Shown here: piece after piece, positions 36,001 to 48,200 of the stretch
Position numbering within the stretch: position 1 is the first letter of the stretch
Layout of the letters: each line of letters begins with the position of its first letter
Assembly (NCBI RefSeq): GCF_029962835.1
Contig: NC_080574.1
Span: 22,170,001 to 22,234,000, forward strand
Length of the DNA stretch: 64,000 bases
Reading direction: 5' to 3'
From: Magnolia sinica
Taxonomy: Eukaryota > Streptophyta > Magnoliopsida > Magnoliales > Magnoliaceae
Notes under the pieces: generated by a model
Told to the model about the DNA's origin: nothing
Seen by the model: only the letters and a program-made list of their open reading frames with translations
Database searches by the model: none
Made by a program: the position numbers and the translations under genes

Positions 36001-39000
36001 TTTGAAGATCTGTAAATTTTCTAGGTTGGATCTTTAATTTTCCAATCTTTTATTGCTACCTTATCACCTTTAATGAAGCAAGTGAGGTAGTGACTCCTTG
36101 GCAGAAGTTGACTGTAAACCTGCTTTGACCATTGCTAATACTATCCAAATCTTGTATCACGTCGTGTTCCTTTTTGGTTTATGTGGTTCCTTCTCCTATC
36201 TTTTCTCTTAAAGTTTTTTTTTTTTTTTTAAATAATTTATACATGTATATAAAATAAAAGATTATTTATACTGCATAATTAATGATTTTTTGCTTGTATG
36301 TTGCATGATGCTAGAATCTGGGATGTTGGGAGATGTGCTACAGAAGTATTTTCACAGTGTGTTGAATTGTATCTTGGTCATTTACATTGTGATCTGGACG
36401 TCCCATCTGCCTGCTGGTGTGCAAGCAGATGGCTAAAAAGGGCAGTATCCAGAAAAGTTTTAGCATTGTTTTTCTTGGCTTTTGTTTATTTATTTATTTT
36501 TATATAAATAGGTAGGAGGAAGTAGGTGTGCAAGCAGATGGCTAAAAAGGGCAGTATTCAGAAAAGTTTTAGCATTGTTTTTCTTGGCTTTTGTTTATTT
36601 ATTTATTTTTATATAAATAGGTAGGAGGAAGTTGTGAGATTTGATCCCAAGACCTCTCTAAGAGAGGAGAACGTGTCTGACCAGTAGAGAACAATCTGCA
36701 GTCATTATCTTGACTATTATTTATAGTGTTATGTCAGTCAGTTTAGGGAAATTATTTTCAGATTTGTGGCATCTCAGCTTCAATTCATATCATGACTCTG
36801 TCCTGTCGAACTTGGGAATAGGCTTGGCCTTGATCTTGTTTTCCTTTAGCATGTTAAAGGTGGGTGTGGATGCCTTGATGCTCGGTTTTAGGTGATATTT
36901 GCATTATTTTATGTTATTTTGTTGGTGGGATTTTACATGTTTTGTGATACTACTCAGTTCCAGGCCAATTCTTGTTTAATTTGTTCAGGTGATTGTGCTA
37001 ATTTTAGGATGAAGAAAAGCTGCGGTTAATTTATGAAAAGAAGTGCAAGCAGCTGAAATATCTGGATGATAGAGGCGCAGAGTCTAACAAGATTGATGCT
37101 ACTCAGGCTTCAATAAGAAAGTTGCTCACAAAAATTAGCATCACTATCAAAGCCGTTGATGCTATATCAAGCAGGATACACAAATTAAGAGATGAAGAAC
37201 TGCAGCCACAAATGACTGAATTGATTCAAGGGTATGAATTTGAATCCTTCCATACCCCCTTTTTTACCTTTCTTTTTTTTGCCTGTCTTGACATATTCAC
37301 TGGACTAATACTTTGATATTGGTTATGATGCATTATTGATCTCAGCTGCTAGAGACTTAATAAGGATGACATGGTATTTTGATAATTTTGTTATTCTAAG
37401 ATATTGCAACACGCAATCTTATTCCCGTTCTTTACTTGATTCTACAATATTATGCCCAACTCAGCTAACTCTTAACACTAACTGTGCCTCTAAATTTGTT
37501 CGATTTGTTTTTCTTTACTATTTTCCGATATGCATAGTCATTAAAAGAGTGCATTAGTGGTTCTTGGCATTCTAAGAACTTCAGATGGGTGTTCAGCCAG
37601 TTTCATTTTCTTTTGCTATTTGTGGTGGAATTCAGAAACATGATAGAGAAAATGCCTTGGTCCGATGGACTTCAGCAAAAGCAGTTTGGACCAATAGCAT
37701 GCTGGGAGGAGAAAATGAATATTTCTTCTTAGTTCCTAGCTAACTGCGCTTGTACATATCATATGCCCATTCAAAATCAGATCACCCTGTATTTCATAAT
37801 GGCCACTTCTACCCATTTTTCTTCCTTCAATTTACCTCTACTGGCACACCCTATTCCACAATAGAAATAAGTATGCGATTCATCATCGTCTTAGCCGTCC
37901 TTCCGTCAATTTGGGGCGGATTCTAAATGGTAGGTTGGCAAAAGCTCTACAAGTACCACATCTCTCTTTTACCCAGTCTCTTGGAATCAGCCATTGCAGA
38001 GAGTCACACTGACATCATTTGCATGCCAGCTACTGCTCCCGCACAGTATTGACACCCAGCCCAAGTATTAACAAGCCCCAAATGGCGAGCTGCCAAAATA
38101 GGGGCTCCAGTAGTGGCTGCACAAAATAGCAAGGAACCCGCTGATACATGATTACAACACTGCTCAAATGCCAACAGACTCACACCATAGGTTGAACCTG
38201 AGCACAACTATTGCACGCTACCCACACTACAAAGGGAATTTGCTAACACCTCATTTTTTAGAGCACGCAGTTGCAGATCAGCCTGCTAAGTATACGACTC
38301 TTGATAGGATCAACCGAGTAGCATCCCTGTGTGACGATAGCACCATTGCCACACCCAACAACATGGGAAGTAACAGAGCAGGTCAATTTTTTACTGCAAG
38401 CAAAGAAGGAACCAACAAGGGTAGAACCCAAATGATTACATCTTCAATATGCGAAAGCACAGGAAGGTCCCATGAAGCACAAGTCCATGATGCACAGCCA
38501 CTACTTCAAGGTCCCACCTCATGGCACCCACAAGAAAGAGAGCAGGAGGTTAAAGAAGCATTTTCAGATAAGTTCCCCCCTGTATCATGTAATGAACATG
38601 GCTACCTGAGTTGGCAGTTGTTACCTAGCACACTAATGCACAACCATTGGACCAAAAGTGGAAAGTGAATGCTCAAGTAGTTGGGAAGAGCAACGGACTC
38701 GATGATACCTCTTTACCAAACACCATTCACATGCCAACACAATTATGCACCAGCCCAACACTCTACTTTAGCCTAACTGCTGCACATGATCCAGTGGGAA
38801 ATTTGCAAACAGTTAACCTCTCTAGCATGCAATGCCATACTAGCTGGTTGTGAACTGTGAGATATAATTACATGATTATGGGTCGATGATTCAATTTTTC
38901 ATTTCATTTCATGCAATTGCTGCTTAATTCAGTAGCAGGTTACAATCCACCATAGCTCAAAAAAGAAGAAGTTTACAGTCCATATTAATTCATATGATTT

Positions 39001-40007
39001 GTTTCAAGCCATTCACCTTGTTTCATACGTCATCTCTTAAATGGCTTGGGCTCATTCTTATGTGTATGTTTGAAGTCACATTTCTTCACTCAGTCATACT
39101 ATGCTTTTTGTGATTAGTTCACGCGAAGTAAATATTCCTTTATTCACTAGATGTTGTCAGTTAGAACTAATCCAAAATTTGGATTCCCCTCTCACATGAC
39201 ACTGATTTTATGTGCAGGTTGATAACAATGTGGAAGAACATGGTTAAGTGCCATCAAAAGCAGTTCCAGGCAATTCTAGAAACCAAAAGTCATAATCTCA
39301 AAGGGAAAACCGGTATTCAAAGAGATTCCAGCATGAGGGCTGCCATGGAGCTGGAGCAGGAGCTCCTAAATTGGTGTTCCCGTTTTAATGACTGGATCAG
39401 CACTCAAAAAGCATACATTGAAGCCCTGAATGGGTGGCTGCTGAGGTGGCTACTCCAGGAACCGGAAGAAACGGCAGATGGTATTGTACCTTTCTCCCCA
39501 AGCAGAGTTGGGGCTCCTTCCGTCTTTGTCATCTGCAATGATTGGTACCATGCAATGGAGAGAATATCAGAGGCCGAAGTGTCAAGGGCAATACACACAT
39601 TTGCTGCAAGAGTGCATATGTTGTGGGAAATGCAAGATGAGGAGCAGCGCCAGAAACTGAAGGCTGAGTATCTCTCCAAAGACATTGAGAAGAGGCTCAA
39701 ATCTCTGCACAAGGGGAGTGGAATGCAGGGGAATCGAAGTGCACTGGACGGTAGTGTTGTGTTGGTCTCTGAAAAGGATAGCATTGTTCTGCCCAATGAT
39801 GACCGCAAAATGGCATTGGATTCAATGAGAAAAAGGTTGGATGAAGAGAGAGAGAAGCACAAGGAAGCCGTTAAACGAGTACATGAGGTTGCTTCCGGTA
39901 GCTTAGACATGGGTTTTGTTCCAGTTTTTGAGGCCATGGAGAACTTCACTTGTGAGACACTGAAAGCTCACGAGGAAGTGAGAATCCAAAGCAGCGGAGG
40001 CACATAA
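29682..40007 (+). CDS. DUF630/DUF632 protein (NRG2/REL2-like), four coding exons
   Basis: Exons 29682-31044, 31139-31356, 37008-37231 and 39218-40007 join in frame to 864 codons plus stop, near the usual length of the family. The start is MGCGGSK, nine codons inside the longer ORF. Gly2 and Cys3 form an N-myristoylation/palmitoylation-type signal, so plasma-membrane or nuclear-envelope association is likely. Residues 1-60 (CRERKELIRAAADSRYALAA, HVAYFRTLSDIGHALHRF) are DUF630. A Ser/Pro-rich linker follows, with a proline run at 235-242 and WDFLNPF at 247-253. DUF632 runs from about 413: EVVKEIKDQFETAADCGKDL, LEKLYAWEKKLYKEVK, EKKCKQLKYLDDRGAES, TQASIRKLLTKI, DAISSRIHKLRDEELQPQ, MWKNMVKCHQKQFQAI. 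Family members include Arabidopsis NRG2 (nitrate signalling) and rice REL2 (leaf shape); which is orthologous is not known. Older annotations call such proteins 'bZIP', but no bZIP motif is visible. Confidence 0.93.
31139..31356 (+). other. Coding exon 2 of the DUF630/DUF632 gene
   Basis: Intron 1 is 94 bp (31045-31138), with donor g|gtgtga and acceptor caacag|. A second AG 13 bp downstream (ttgcag|) was rejected because it puts exon 2 out of frame with the only good donor. The chosen junction gives ILEAISCRMLDAVAPP, which fits the family pattern. Ends at |gtatgg, phase 0. Confidence 0.85.
33026..33055. repeat. (GT)n microsatellite
   Basis: Fifteen uninterrupted gt units in intron 2 of the DUF630/DUF632 gene. 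Confidence 0.9.
34695..35875. mobile_element. hAT-like non-autonomous element in intron 2, 1.18 kb
   Basis: Flanked by the exact 8-mer gatatgaa on both sides (34687-34694 and 35876-35883). Terminal repeats are cagtgttttcaatatc and, from the right, caatgttttccatatc. Sub-terminal DNA is full of 'atatc(a/g)' motifs in both orientations. No transposase ORF. The 8-bp duplication and CA(G/A)TG ends support hAT. Confidence 0.7.
36416..36633. repeat. 109-bp tandem duplication in intron 2
   Basis: Copies 36416-36524 and 36525-36633 differ by one internal base (tatccag versus tattcag) and the last base. The near identity suggests a young event. It lies 375 bp upstream of exon 3. Confidence 0.9.
37008..37231 (+). 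other. Coding exon 3 of the DUF630/DUF632 gene
   Basis: Acceptor tttag|gatgaag, donor g|gtatga. Encodes DEEKLRLIYEKKCKQLKYLD and the TQASIRKLLTKI, RIHKLRDEELQ blocks of DUF632. Ends in phase 2 and joins exon 4 through a split Gly codon. Confidence 0.9.
37232..39217 (+). other. Intron 3 of the DUF630/DUF632 gene
   Basis: Bounded by gtatga and tgtgcag. The middle (about 37860-38860) is visibly more CA-rich than the surrounding intron and contains a 166-codon open frame (38168-38668) with no recognisable family. It is possibly an inserted repeat or captured fragment. Confidence 0.8.
39218..40007 (+). other. Coding exon 4 and stop of the DUF630/DUF632 gene
   Basis: Acceptor tgtgcag|gttgat restores IQG-LITMWKNMVKCHQKQF across the junction. 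It encodes the C-terminal half of DUF632, including ELEQELLNWCSRFNDWISTQ and IFVICNDWYHAM-like segments (here VFVICNDWYHAMERIS). A charged helical region KMALDSMRKRLDEEREKHKE follows. Stop taa at 40005-40007. Confidence 0.92.
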
Positions 40008-41180
40008 GGATATCAGATTCAGTTTGCTGATTTGGATCTTCCTGGAAATTGAATCCTATGTGGGTCATGACCACGGGGACAGAGTTCCACCAAGCGCGGG
40101 CAGCACACGGTATGGCTGGTGAACACATTGTTATAGCAACTAGAGAGAGGTTATGACCAATCAGCTGCTACTACGATGAAGCATGGAAGAAGTGGGTTGA
40201 GAGTGCACGACGGCAAGAAAAAACACTGAAGAGCACCAGCCGTGAGGGTTCGGTAAAACCCACTGCATACAAGAACAAGCAGCTGAACAAATGTATTCGG
40301 GTTTTTTTGGCAAAACCCAGTAGCGGCAGTCACATAGTTGATAATCAAAGCTAACAAAGGGATATGATATGAGTTGTACAGAATTCATTGATTGGTTGGT
40401 TGGTCCGTCCATTGGTTGATTGGTGTATCAGCGGGCCTGTGTGGACGGCGGGGATACCAGTAGAAGGATACCCATTTGTTTTAACAGTTACAGCACCTTT
40501 AGCAAGTAGAGAAATATCCAGTTTTGGTGAGCTATTAATTCTATCTCGATTCCTCAGATGCAAATAGAAGGGGAATTTTTTTTTTTATATATAGAAATTG
40601 AGTGTTAAACAGAGTGTTTGTATCATCCCATCTTTAGTTGGAAAAAGGAGTGATGTTAGATTGATATGATCTTCCTTCTCTCTCTTCCCTTATGTTGGAT
40701 TTTCTTGGAATTTATTTATTGATTGGTATTTTTTATTGGGAAAAAAAAAAAAAAAAAATTGTTTGGGAATTCATTGAGCTAGACATGCGGGAGATTTGCA
40801 TCTTGGGGTAGCTTGAAAGTCATGACCATCTGATACTGGTGCAAGCAACTTTGAATTTGGAACAGGTGATACATCTATTGGGATGATGGTTTTCATGACT
40901 CAGCTGTTGCCTTTTCTTTCAGGGGTCTGGAATGCTATCAATGGTCCACGCTCACTGGATGAGATTGAATATAGGGTATTTTGGGGCTCGGTCAATCCAT
41001 ATTGAAGCCTAGCAATCAATGGTCTGGATTGGCAATTAGTGGGGCGAGTTCTCTAACTCTCAAGGCTGGAGGAGACTGGATGTGGACTCCGAGGGTCATA
41101 TGGTGAAAGAGGGATCACATGATCAGGATATGATAGTGCCCTCACTCCTTGAATTCGGAGTGTCCCATTACCATGTGATC
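40008..41180 (+). other. 3' flank of the DUF630/DUF632 gene
   Basis: Presumed 3' UTR and downstream DNA. No canonical AATAAA close to the stop was found by eye. A-rich and T-rich tracts occur at 40570-40600 and 40740-40760. No further gene seen. Confidence 0.4.
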
Positions 41181-41720
41181 CGATGCGGATTGCCTACGGG
41201 AACTTCCTGCGACAAGAAGATAGATGGGACCCATCGTGATGTTTGTGAGAAAACCAGTACATCTATTTTGCCGGATCATGTTAGGATGTGGATCCAAAAA
41301 ATGAGTGATGTTTGTGAGAAAACCAGGCCATCTATTTTGCTGGATCATATTAGGACGTGGGTCCAAAAAATGAGGCAGATCCAAAACTCAAAAGTGGGCT
41401 GCAGTGATGTTGTGAGAAAACCACCGATTCCATCTGTTTTGCCATGTCATGTTAGGATTTGGGTCCAAAAAATGAGGCAGATCTCAAGTGGGCTGCACGA
41501 CAGGAAACAGTAAGGAATCAATTTCCACTGTTCAAATATTCATGGGGCCACAAGTTTTGGATCAGGCTTATTTGTGCTTTCAGTTCATCGGCCATGTCCC
41601 AGCCTAACATGATCTAGCAAAGCTGATGGACGGGTGGATTTATCATAGACGTCAGTGGGCCCCACCTAGCTTCCTGTCGCAGGAAGTTCCTGCGACAACC
41701 TGTCTACGGCAATCCGCATC
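41181..41720. mobile_element. Mutator-like MITE with internal 68-bp repeats
   Basis: Inverted ends gatgcggattgcc (left) and ggcaatccgcatc (right), with 'aacttcctgcgac' inside both, inverted. The flanks catgtgatc (left) and cctgtgatc (right) are a 9-bp target duplication with one mismatch, suiting Mutator-like elements. The interior is a fold-back-family-like core in which a roughly 68-bp unit (tgatgtttgtgagaaaacca to ccaaaaaatgag) is repeated three times between about 41238 and 41480. Confidence 0.55.
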
Positions 41721-42978
41721 CCCTGTGATCGCAAGATACAACAATGATCCCCATGCCATTAAAAAAGAAAAAGGAAAAAGCCCAAGGCTGGACAGCCTAG
41801 ATCTTTTTCCTTCTTTTTTCAAAAATAAAAAATAAAAAAATTGAAAAGATAAGATGGCAAGGTTCTACCAATGTGGAAATTTGGTGGGAATCACAGGTCC
41901 AGACTGGATCAGCGTGCCATGGGCCCCACTTACACAAACTCAAGGCTCGAGGATAACTGTGCAAGTACCCAAGTCGAGGTATTTGAATTTTTGAAATGAA
42001 GGGCCCACGTGGTCGGGACCAGTGCACAGACCGGTCTATTAGGATTTTTAAAGTCGGGTTGTGTCAGAAATTGACCATGCCATCATGTGATAGCTTCTGG
42101 TCTGGTCTCTCTTTTCCATTTTTCTATTATTATTATTTATTTAAATCTGCCAAATCAAGACATATTGTCTGATGGGATTCCAAAGGAGGACCGCATCATC
42201 ATGTGATGGCTTCTGGTCCAGTGCACGTTGTTGACTGCTTTGACGTTTCTGTCTTTTGTTAATATTCTGTTTGTTGAGAAAGTATCCAATGCTTTCCATT
42301 CCTCTTCTTGTTTTCTTTTTTTCCCTCAAGAGATGTCAGGCAATCACTCCCCTTCTCTCCACGTGGAACACGTAGACTACATCTAGACTCTTCATCTACC
42401 TGACCCTACCTTAAGATGGACGACCCAGACAGACGGTATTTCGATAAATTCATTAAGGGATGACAGTATTAGTATACTATAGTATTGCATTGGAAAGTAT
42501 CGTCTGTATCTATATTTTGATGGTTGATACATCCCTCTGATTTTTATTTATTATTTTATGAAATCCAATGTTATACTGAGATGAATAACACTGGAATGGA
42601 TCACGCATGGCTATCAATTACAAACAAAGGATATTTTGAAGATGGTTCCTGACCATGAAATCAGTTACGATTGAATGATGTTTTGTGAATCCAGTTTCTA
42701 ACCATCCATTGGTGTATTCGTTGAGATGGATGGTAATGAGAAGCTGGTGGTAGTTTTGTAGTATTTAGTATTGTTCAGCCTTTTGAGACTTTTTGGAGAT
42801 CAAGGCCCACCACAATGAGGCCCACCAGATGAAAATTCTGGGGAATCTCAACATCAATGGAAAGGCGACAGACTATCATCTTCTTAGTTAATTTACAGCA
42901 TGCTTAGCTCAAGTCAACGTGCCCAGTAGGTTAATCTTACTTAACTAGTGACACCTCAAATGGATGGGGATTCTTTTA

Positions 42979-42981
<3 letters not shown>
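41721..42981. other. Intergenic, no gene seen
   Basis: A partial repeat of 'catcatgtgat(a/g)gcttctggtc' occurs at about 42081 and 42196. No coding or RNA feature recognised. Confidence 0.4.

Positions 42982-43022
<41 letters not shown>
42982..43022. repeat. (GA)n microsatellite
   Basis: About twenty uninterrupted ga units. Confidence 0.9.
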
Positions 43023-43023
<1 letters not shown>

Positions 43024-43366
43024 AGACTATGGTCCACCCATTAGATAACTTCTAACTTATCAAGTGCGCATCCAATCCGTTTAATAGATTGGCTCCACCA
43101 TAAGGAACTCATCGTGCAAAATTCAGCCTTATCCACTCATCCAGTAGACCACACTTATATTTTTCTATTTATCAATGGCTATACACTGTTTTCTATGGTG
43201 TGGCTCACTTGATGAGTGGATAGGGTTGATTTTTTATTTTTATTTTTTAAATTTTTTTAAAGTTCCTTAAGGTGGGACAAACCATTGAACATGTTGGATG
43301 TCCCACGCAATTAACAGGTTGTAAGTTATCAACTGGGTGTACTGTAAGCTGCGGTCCAACCGGTTG
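43023..43366. repeat. Fold-back element, short form
   Basis: 'ggtccacccattagataacttctaac' type left arm (43032 onward) mirrors 'gttgtaagttatcaactgggtg' at the right (about 43317-43338). The centre holds inverted 'cttatccactcatcc' and 'gatgagtggatagg' blocks. Confidence 0.45.
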
Positions 43367-43497
43367 GACTTGAGACCTTCTCGTGTGTGTACGCGCACAC
43401 ACACTGGGCACATGGCATTTTTGTAATTATCAGATAAGCCATTTTAGACACCAACATCTTAGAATGCCATTCATGATTTTAATTACCTGAGAAATGC

Positions 43498-44000
43498 TCC
43501 AAATGCTCACAGACCACTATTAACTCACATTACTCCTAGTTCCATTGGCTAACTTAGACAAAATCCAATGGAACCATCTAAACAGTCCATTAAGTCTACA
43601 ACACATTTCAAGGGTCACCATGGCAAAATAAGACTGATGGGATGATTACATCCAACCTAGATTCAACCTCCTTTTTTCTTGTAGTAGCTTTCTAACCATG
43701 GACGGATGGCTAGGAGAGCCTGGCAGAAGAATCACATGCAATCCGTGATGGGAACTATCAAATAGATGGATTGAATTGCTAGTTAGAACTGCATTATGCA
43801 AATGATTTTGGCCATCCATATTAGATGGCCACTGATCAGATGGTTGGGATCATTAGATTGGTGTGAGATTTGCATGGTATCTCATGAAATGTGTGTTGGA
43901 CCTAATAGACAGTCCAGATAAATTGATTGGACTGCTTAAGTGGCCCAATCCAACTTGCATTGTAACTTACAGTGTTCAAAGAGCACTGGACCATCTCTCC
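43498..44000. repeat. Fold-back MITE-like repeat
   Basis: The left end tgagaaatgctccaaatgctc and right end gagcactggaccatctctc are an imperfect inverted pair, with inverted blocks inside ('cagtccattaagtc' against 'gacagtccag'). A similar left end recurs at 52207. Confidence 0.4.
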
Positions 44001-45126
44001 CATTTGAGTGTGTTTTGAAAAAAAGAAAAAAAGAAAAAAAAAAGTAATGTGTAATACCCAATGTGTTTTCAGTTCGAATGCGAGGATTGATGACAGGACA
44101 AACTTAAACAGTGGTAATTTATCATTAATTTATTAATCAGACCACTGATTCAAAAGAAGAAAGCCACTGCAACAAGCGCATTTCCAAGAGTCCCATAAAA
44201 TGCATAACAAAGTTATATCCTCTGTTCATGTGGAACTTGTATACGGTTATCAAATTCAAGACCAGATTTGGTGGACTGGCATGCAGATGCAATGCCATTA
44301 CAATAGGGTTCCATTTAATCAGTGAACCACAATGGATTATTAATACAAACTTGAGCAATAAAAAACCAACAATCCCTATCCAACAGGACAATAATAAGAA
44401 ACCATCCACTCACCATGATTTTATGTGATGGCCTATCCGCATTGTTGACGATCAGATCAACAGTCTCGATCACCTACAATGCTAAGAATGTTCATGTGAT
44501 GAATACTAGAAAACATCACTAGTTTTCTGTCACTTCCACTTTTTTGAATTGACTGTTTGGAATTTTAAGATCCAGATGCAACCTTAAAACTCCTTGGAGA
44601 ACAAATGTATAAAATTCAAAAATCATATATATAGATAAAATAAAATGTATTCTCCCTCTCAAAGACCAGAGATGGAATATATATTCAGTCTTAACTTCCA
44701 GGTAAATGACTATTTGCTTCCAACACTGCACATGTAGAATTATCAACACGCCCAAGTGATAAAAAACAGTCCACCACTTTACGTCCAGGGACAGAGTCCA
44801 ACCCACAATTTTTGTGGGCTTACAAATTCAAACCCAAGTCTCGCCGCAACATTAGAACCACATGATCGACTGCAAAACCATCCAACATGGGGTCAGGCCT
44901 TGACAGCTCGCACAGACTGACCCAGCCCACTGAAACCACAGTTGAAAAAACCAGATCTCTATCTCTTTCAGCAAGCATTACAACGGAGGGAGTCCAATTA
45001 AAGAGGCATGGACAGCAGCAACATAAATGTCTACAGACATTCCCAGTTCTTTAATAGAAATACTTGCAGGTGGGGGTGTGAACAACACTACATTTCTGTT
45101 AACCAATGGTATACAAACACATGCAA
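44001..45126. other. Downstream flank of the RINGv gene, no gene seen
   Basis: 3' side of the minus-strand RINGv gene, so the nearer part should be its 3' UTR. No clear polyadenylation signal could be chosen. Short ORFs here have no recognisable domains. Confidence 0.35.
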
Positions 45127-45243
45127 TCATGTAGAGTGTGCACTGTGTGTTCGTGAGGCCCATATCCCAAAAACAAGAAACCAGAAGACAAACAAGATGG
45201 CCCAATAGCGTGCTGGCCCGTACTTGATTCTAGACAGCACAAT
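45127..45243 (-). other. Coding exon 3 and stop of the RINGv gene (38 codons)
   Basis: Acceptor cttgcag|att on the minus strand. It encodes IVLSRIKYGPARYWAILFVF and the rest of the third membrane span, then WASRTHSAHST and tga. This is the conserved C-terminus of the family, 12.9 kb from exon 2. Confidence 0.9.
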
Positions 45244-48200
45244 CTGCAAGTTTCACAAAGAGAAGTCATTATCTAAATCCTGACTCCAAATTTCAATCAC
45301 AAAATATTGAAACAGGTAGGCAGAAAACCAGTTGGATGGAATCAAACACAGCTAAAATCTGTAACATGCTGATACGAATGCTAGACAGAACACATGTATA
45401 TCTTCATATACATAACAGAAAACGCACTACTTTCAGGACAAAGTTTCCTCTTTTGCTCAGCCAACCAACTTCTAATTTCTACATCATGCATATTTGAACT
45501 TTCAGTTGAAAGCAGAATTTGCCATTTTATCAGACAGCCAAGATACCGGGTTATGAAAAAAGATCTCAAGATTAGTGAACTTGTATTTAGATGGAGATTC
45601 CATAAGAGATGTACCCTGTACTGTAAAAGATAAATTGATGTAAATCAAGGAGATAAAGGGATGTCATTGAAAGCAAAGAGTGAAAAAGCCAGGACTCAAT
45701 GGCCAAAAGCAGCCCCAAAACAGGTGTCAAATTAAGTCCAACAGCAGCTCTGATAGTGCATCCCCAGTAACTGCAGTGAAGACGGAACCATATGGCTGGT
45801 TTGGAAAGGAAGAAGGGCCGACTCCGACATCAACATCCAGCCTCGAAGGAGTGGTGTGCATAGCTTTGGAGGCTTTCAGTCGTCTCATTGCTCCATGTGT
45901 GGATCTGCTTAATTTTAATTAAAGAGTTGCATGCTGTCTAAATCATTGGCATTAGAAAAGAAATATGGGAGAAACTGGAGAAGTGAAGAGGAAATGCAGC
46001 AGGGTGGAAAGTGGGTATGGAGGGAATCGTCGGATGAAGCACCAGTTGTGAGGATCCACAAGTGTTGGAGGATTCACTACAGACTTCCAAGTTTAGGTTC
46101 GTTGTAACAGTGAAATCGGGGGCATCAGAAGAAAGGGTGGTCGAATGGCTATGGAAAATGTGAAGGGGTATCAGAAGAAGACATTGTCGTCAAAATCTTA
46201 CAGTTTGGCAGGATGCTCACCTCACTGGGAAGTAAAGAACACAAGGAAGTGGTTTTTACGGCCTGCACAGGATTCCAGGACAATATGATTGCTGAGATTC
46301 AAAAATGGGAGGCATGGTCTGTATTTGGGTGAGAAGAACATTGGTATCAGATATGAAATATACCTCTCAAGTTCTGGAGGGACGATATCTTCAAAGAAAT
46401 AGGAGCTTGCATTGGAGAAGTCATAGAGATTGATAACGAAACTGATGCAGGACAACTAACCACTTGCTCTAAAAGCTCGAACTAATAGAGTATGACGAAT
46501 CAATCCCTTTATCTCATATCCCAGGCCCCACATCCCATGGGTTAGTCCTCGGCCGAACCCCCCTCATAGGCCCCACATCACATGGGTTTTGCATCACACA
46601 AGCCACCCGCCTCACACGGGCTGCCCACCTCGAGTGTGCCCCCGCATCCTACAGGCCATCCCACTCGAGCCCGGTGCGAAAATGGCCCTGCATTAATCAC
46701 CCCCAGTGAGTCTTGAACATAAGACCTCTTGCTTTGATACCACTTTGATGCCAGACAACTAAGCAATTGCTATAAAAGCTCAAACTGATTGAGCGTGGTG
46801 AATCAATCCCTTCATCTCATAGTCCAGGCCCCCCATCCCATTGGTTAGGTCATCGTAACCCCCCCCCCCTCGTGGGTCCCACATCACGTGAGTTCCGCAT
46901 CACACAAGCCACCTGCCTCACACGGGCCACCCACCACGAGTGTGCCTCCACATCCCACAAGCCACCCACTCGAGCCAGGTGTGAAAATGCCCGTGTTAGA
47001 AATGGAGAACAGTGAGGAACTGCATTTTGCATGCCTAAAGATCAGAAAGAAAAAGGTAGCCCCATTTTTTAATCAGGTTTTTTTAAGGGTTGATGATGCA
47101 AAAATAGCTACCTCGGTGCTTTAGGAGATGGAGGTTCAAAATGCTGAAGAAATGAGAGGTCAGTTAATAGCGTCCAAGAATGGAGTTGAAGATAGAGCAC
47201 TTCTCGCATGCTTCTGCGAGGGTCCGGATCGAACTAAGGTGCATTGTTGAGCTGCAACTGGCTTTAATAAAGGTGATTCATTAGAATCGGTTCGGAGGTC
47301 GACCCATGGTGAAATAGGATCTCTTCTAGAGACGCGTGTTGAAAGATGGGAAGGTATTTGTACCTCAAATCGCACAACAACACGGCAGGGAATAGACACG
47401 TGGATCGATTGGGACAGCTGTAATTAATAAGGGGATTTCAAAAAATCTTCTTGAAGAAGGGCCGAATAGCAGAGGTTTTACTCGATCGCACATGGACGAC
47501 TTGTCACGTGTGTTTCTAAGTAGCCAAATCGCATGAGTGGAGGATAACTTAAGTGCCCACACGAGTGATATCTCAAAACCCACAGGTTTCGATTTCGAAG
47601 CACCTCAGCCATCTTGGGTAGATTCAGAGAAGCAGCTGGAGACAAAGAAATCATCCAGTACCGCCGTCATCCCGACTCAAGGTCAGGCAGCGGAGCGGGC
47701 CGTCCTTCGCTCGGAGCGACAGAAGGAAGAGATAGGGGCCAGAGCCCGGCCGATAGCATCATCCGCATCTAAAAGCATGCACGGGTGCTGCGAAGTGCAT
47801 TGCCCTCACTCTCATCTTCTTTTCCTGAAGCCCTAGTGCATTGAAGCGATTCAAATGGGGCGTGCTCACTGATTAGTGAAGAAGAAGCCCACACGACTGT
47901 TATTGGAGCAAGGGAAGCTCTAAAACAAAGAGGAATTGTGCAATTGGAGGTCTCAAAGGTCGGAGAGCATGTAGGCTCCAAAACCATCCCAAATGGTTAC
48001 AGATGCAGGTTTCAAGATTTCTCCCCTTTGTCGTTGAATAGTCATATATGAGGACCAAGGGCCAAAATAGGTATGGATCCCAATAGATGACTTTCGACTG
48101 ACTGACCAGTCATCTGGCGCGATGGTGGTATCAGAGGCAAAAGATTTACAGAGTCTAGTTTTAATGCCCTCTCTAGCGATCGATCAGCAATCATGAAATG

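Larger units (their letters stand above)
31357..37007 (+). other. Intron 2 of the DUF630/DUF632 gene (5.65 kb)
   Basis: Bounded by consensus gt and ag. Contains a hAT-like insertion (34695-35875), a 109-bp tandem duplication (36416-36633), a GT microsatellite (33026-33055), and scattered retroelement-like fragments (for example around 32000-32110 and 32340-32460). No nested gene is recognised. Confidence 0.8.

Noticed and set aside
39404-39949. 181-codon minus-strand frame
   Set aside because: It is the antisense shadow of DUF632 exon 4.
29682-40007. bZIP transcription factor label
   Set aside because: No basic region plus leucine zipper is visible. The recognisable parts are DUF630 and DUF632.
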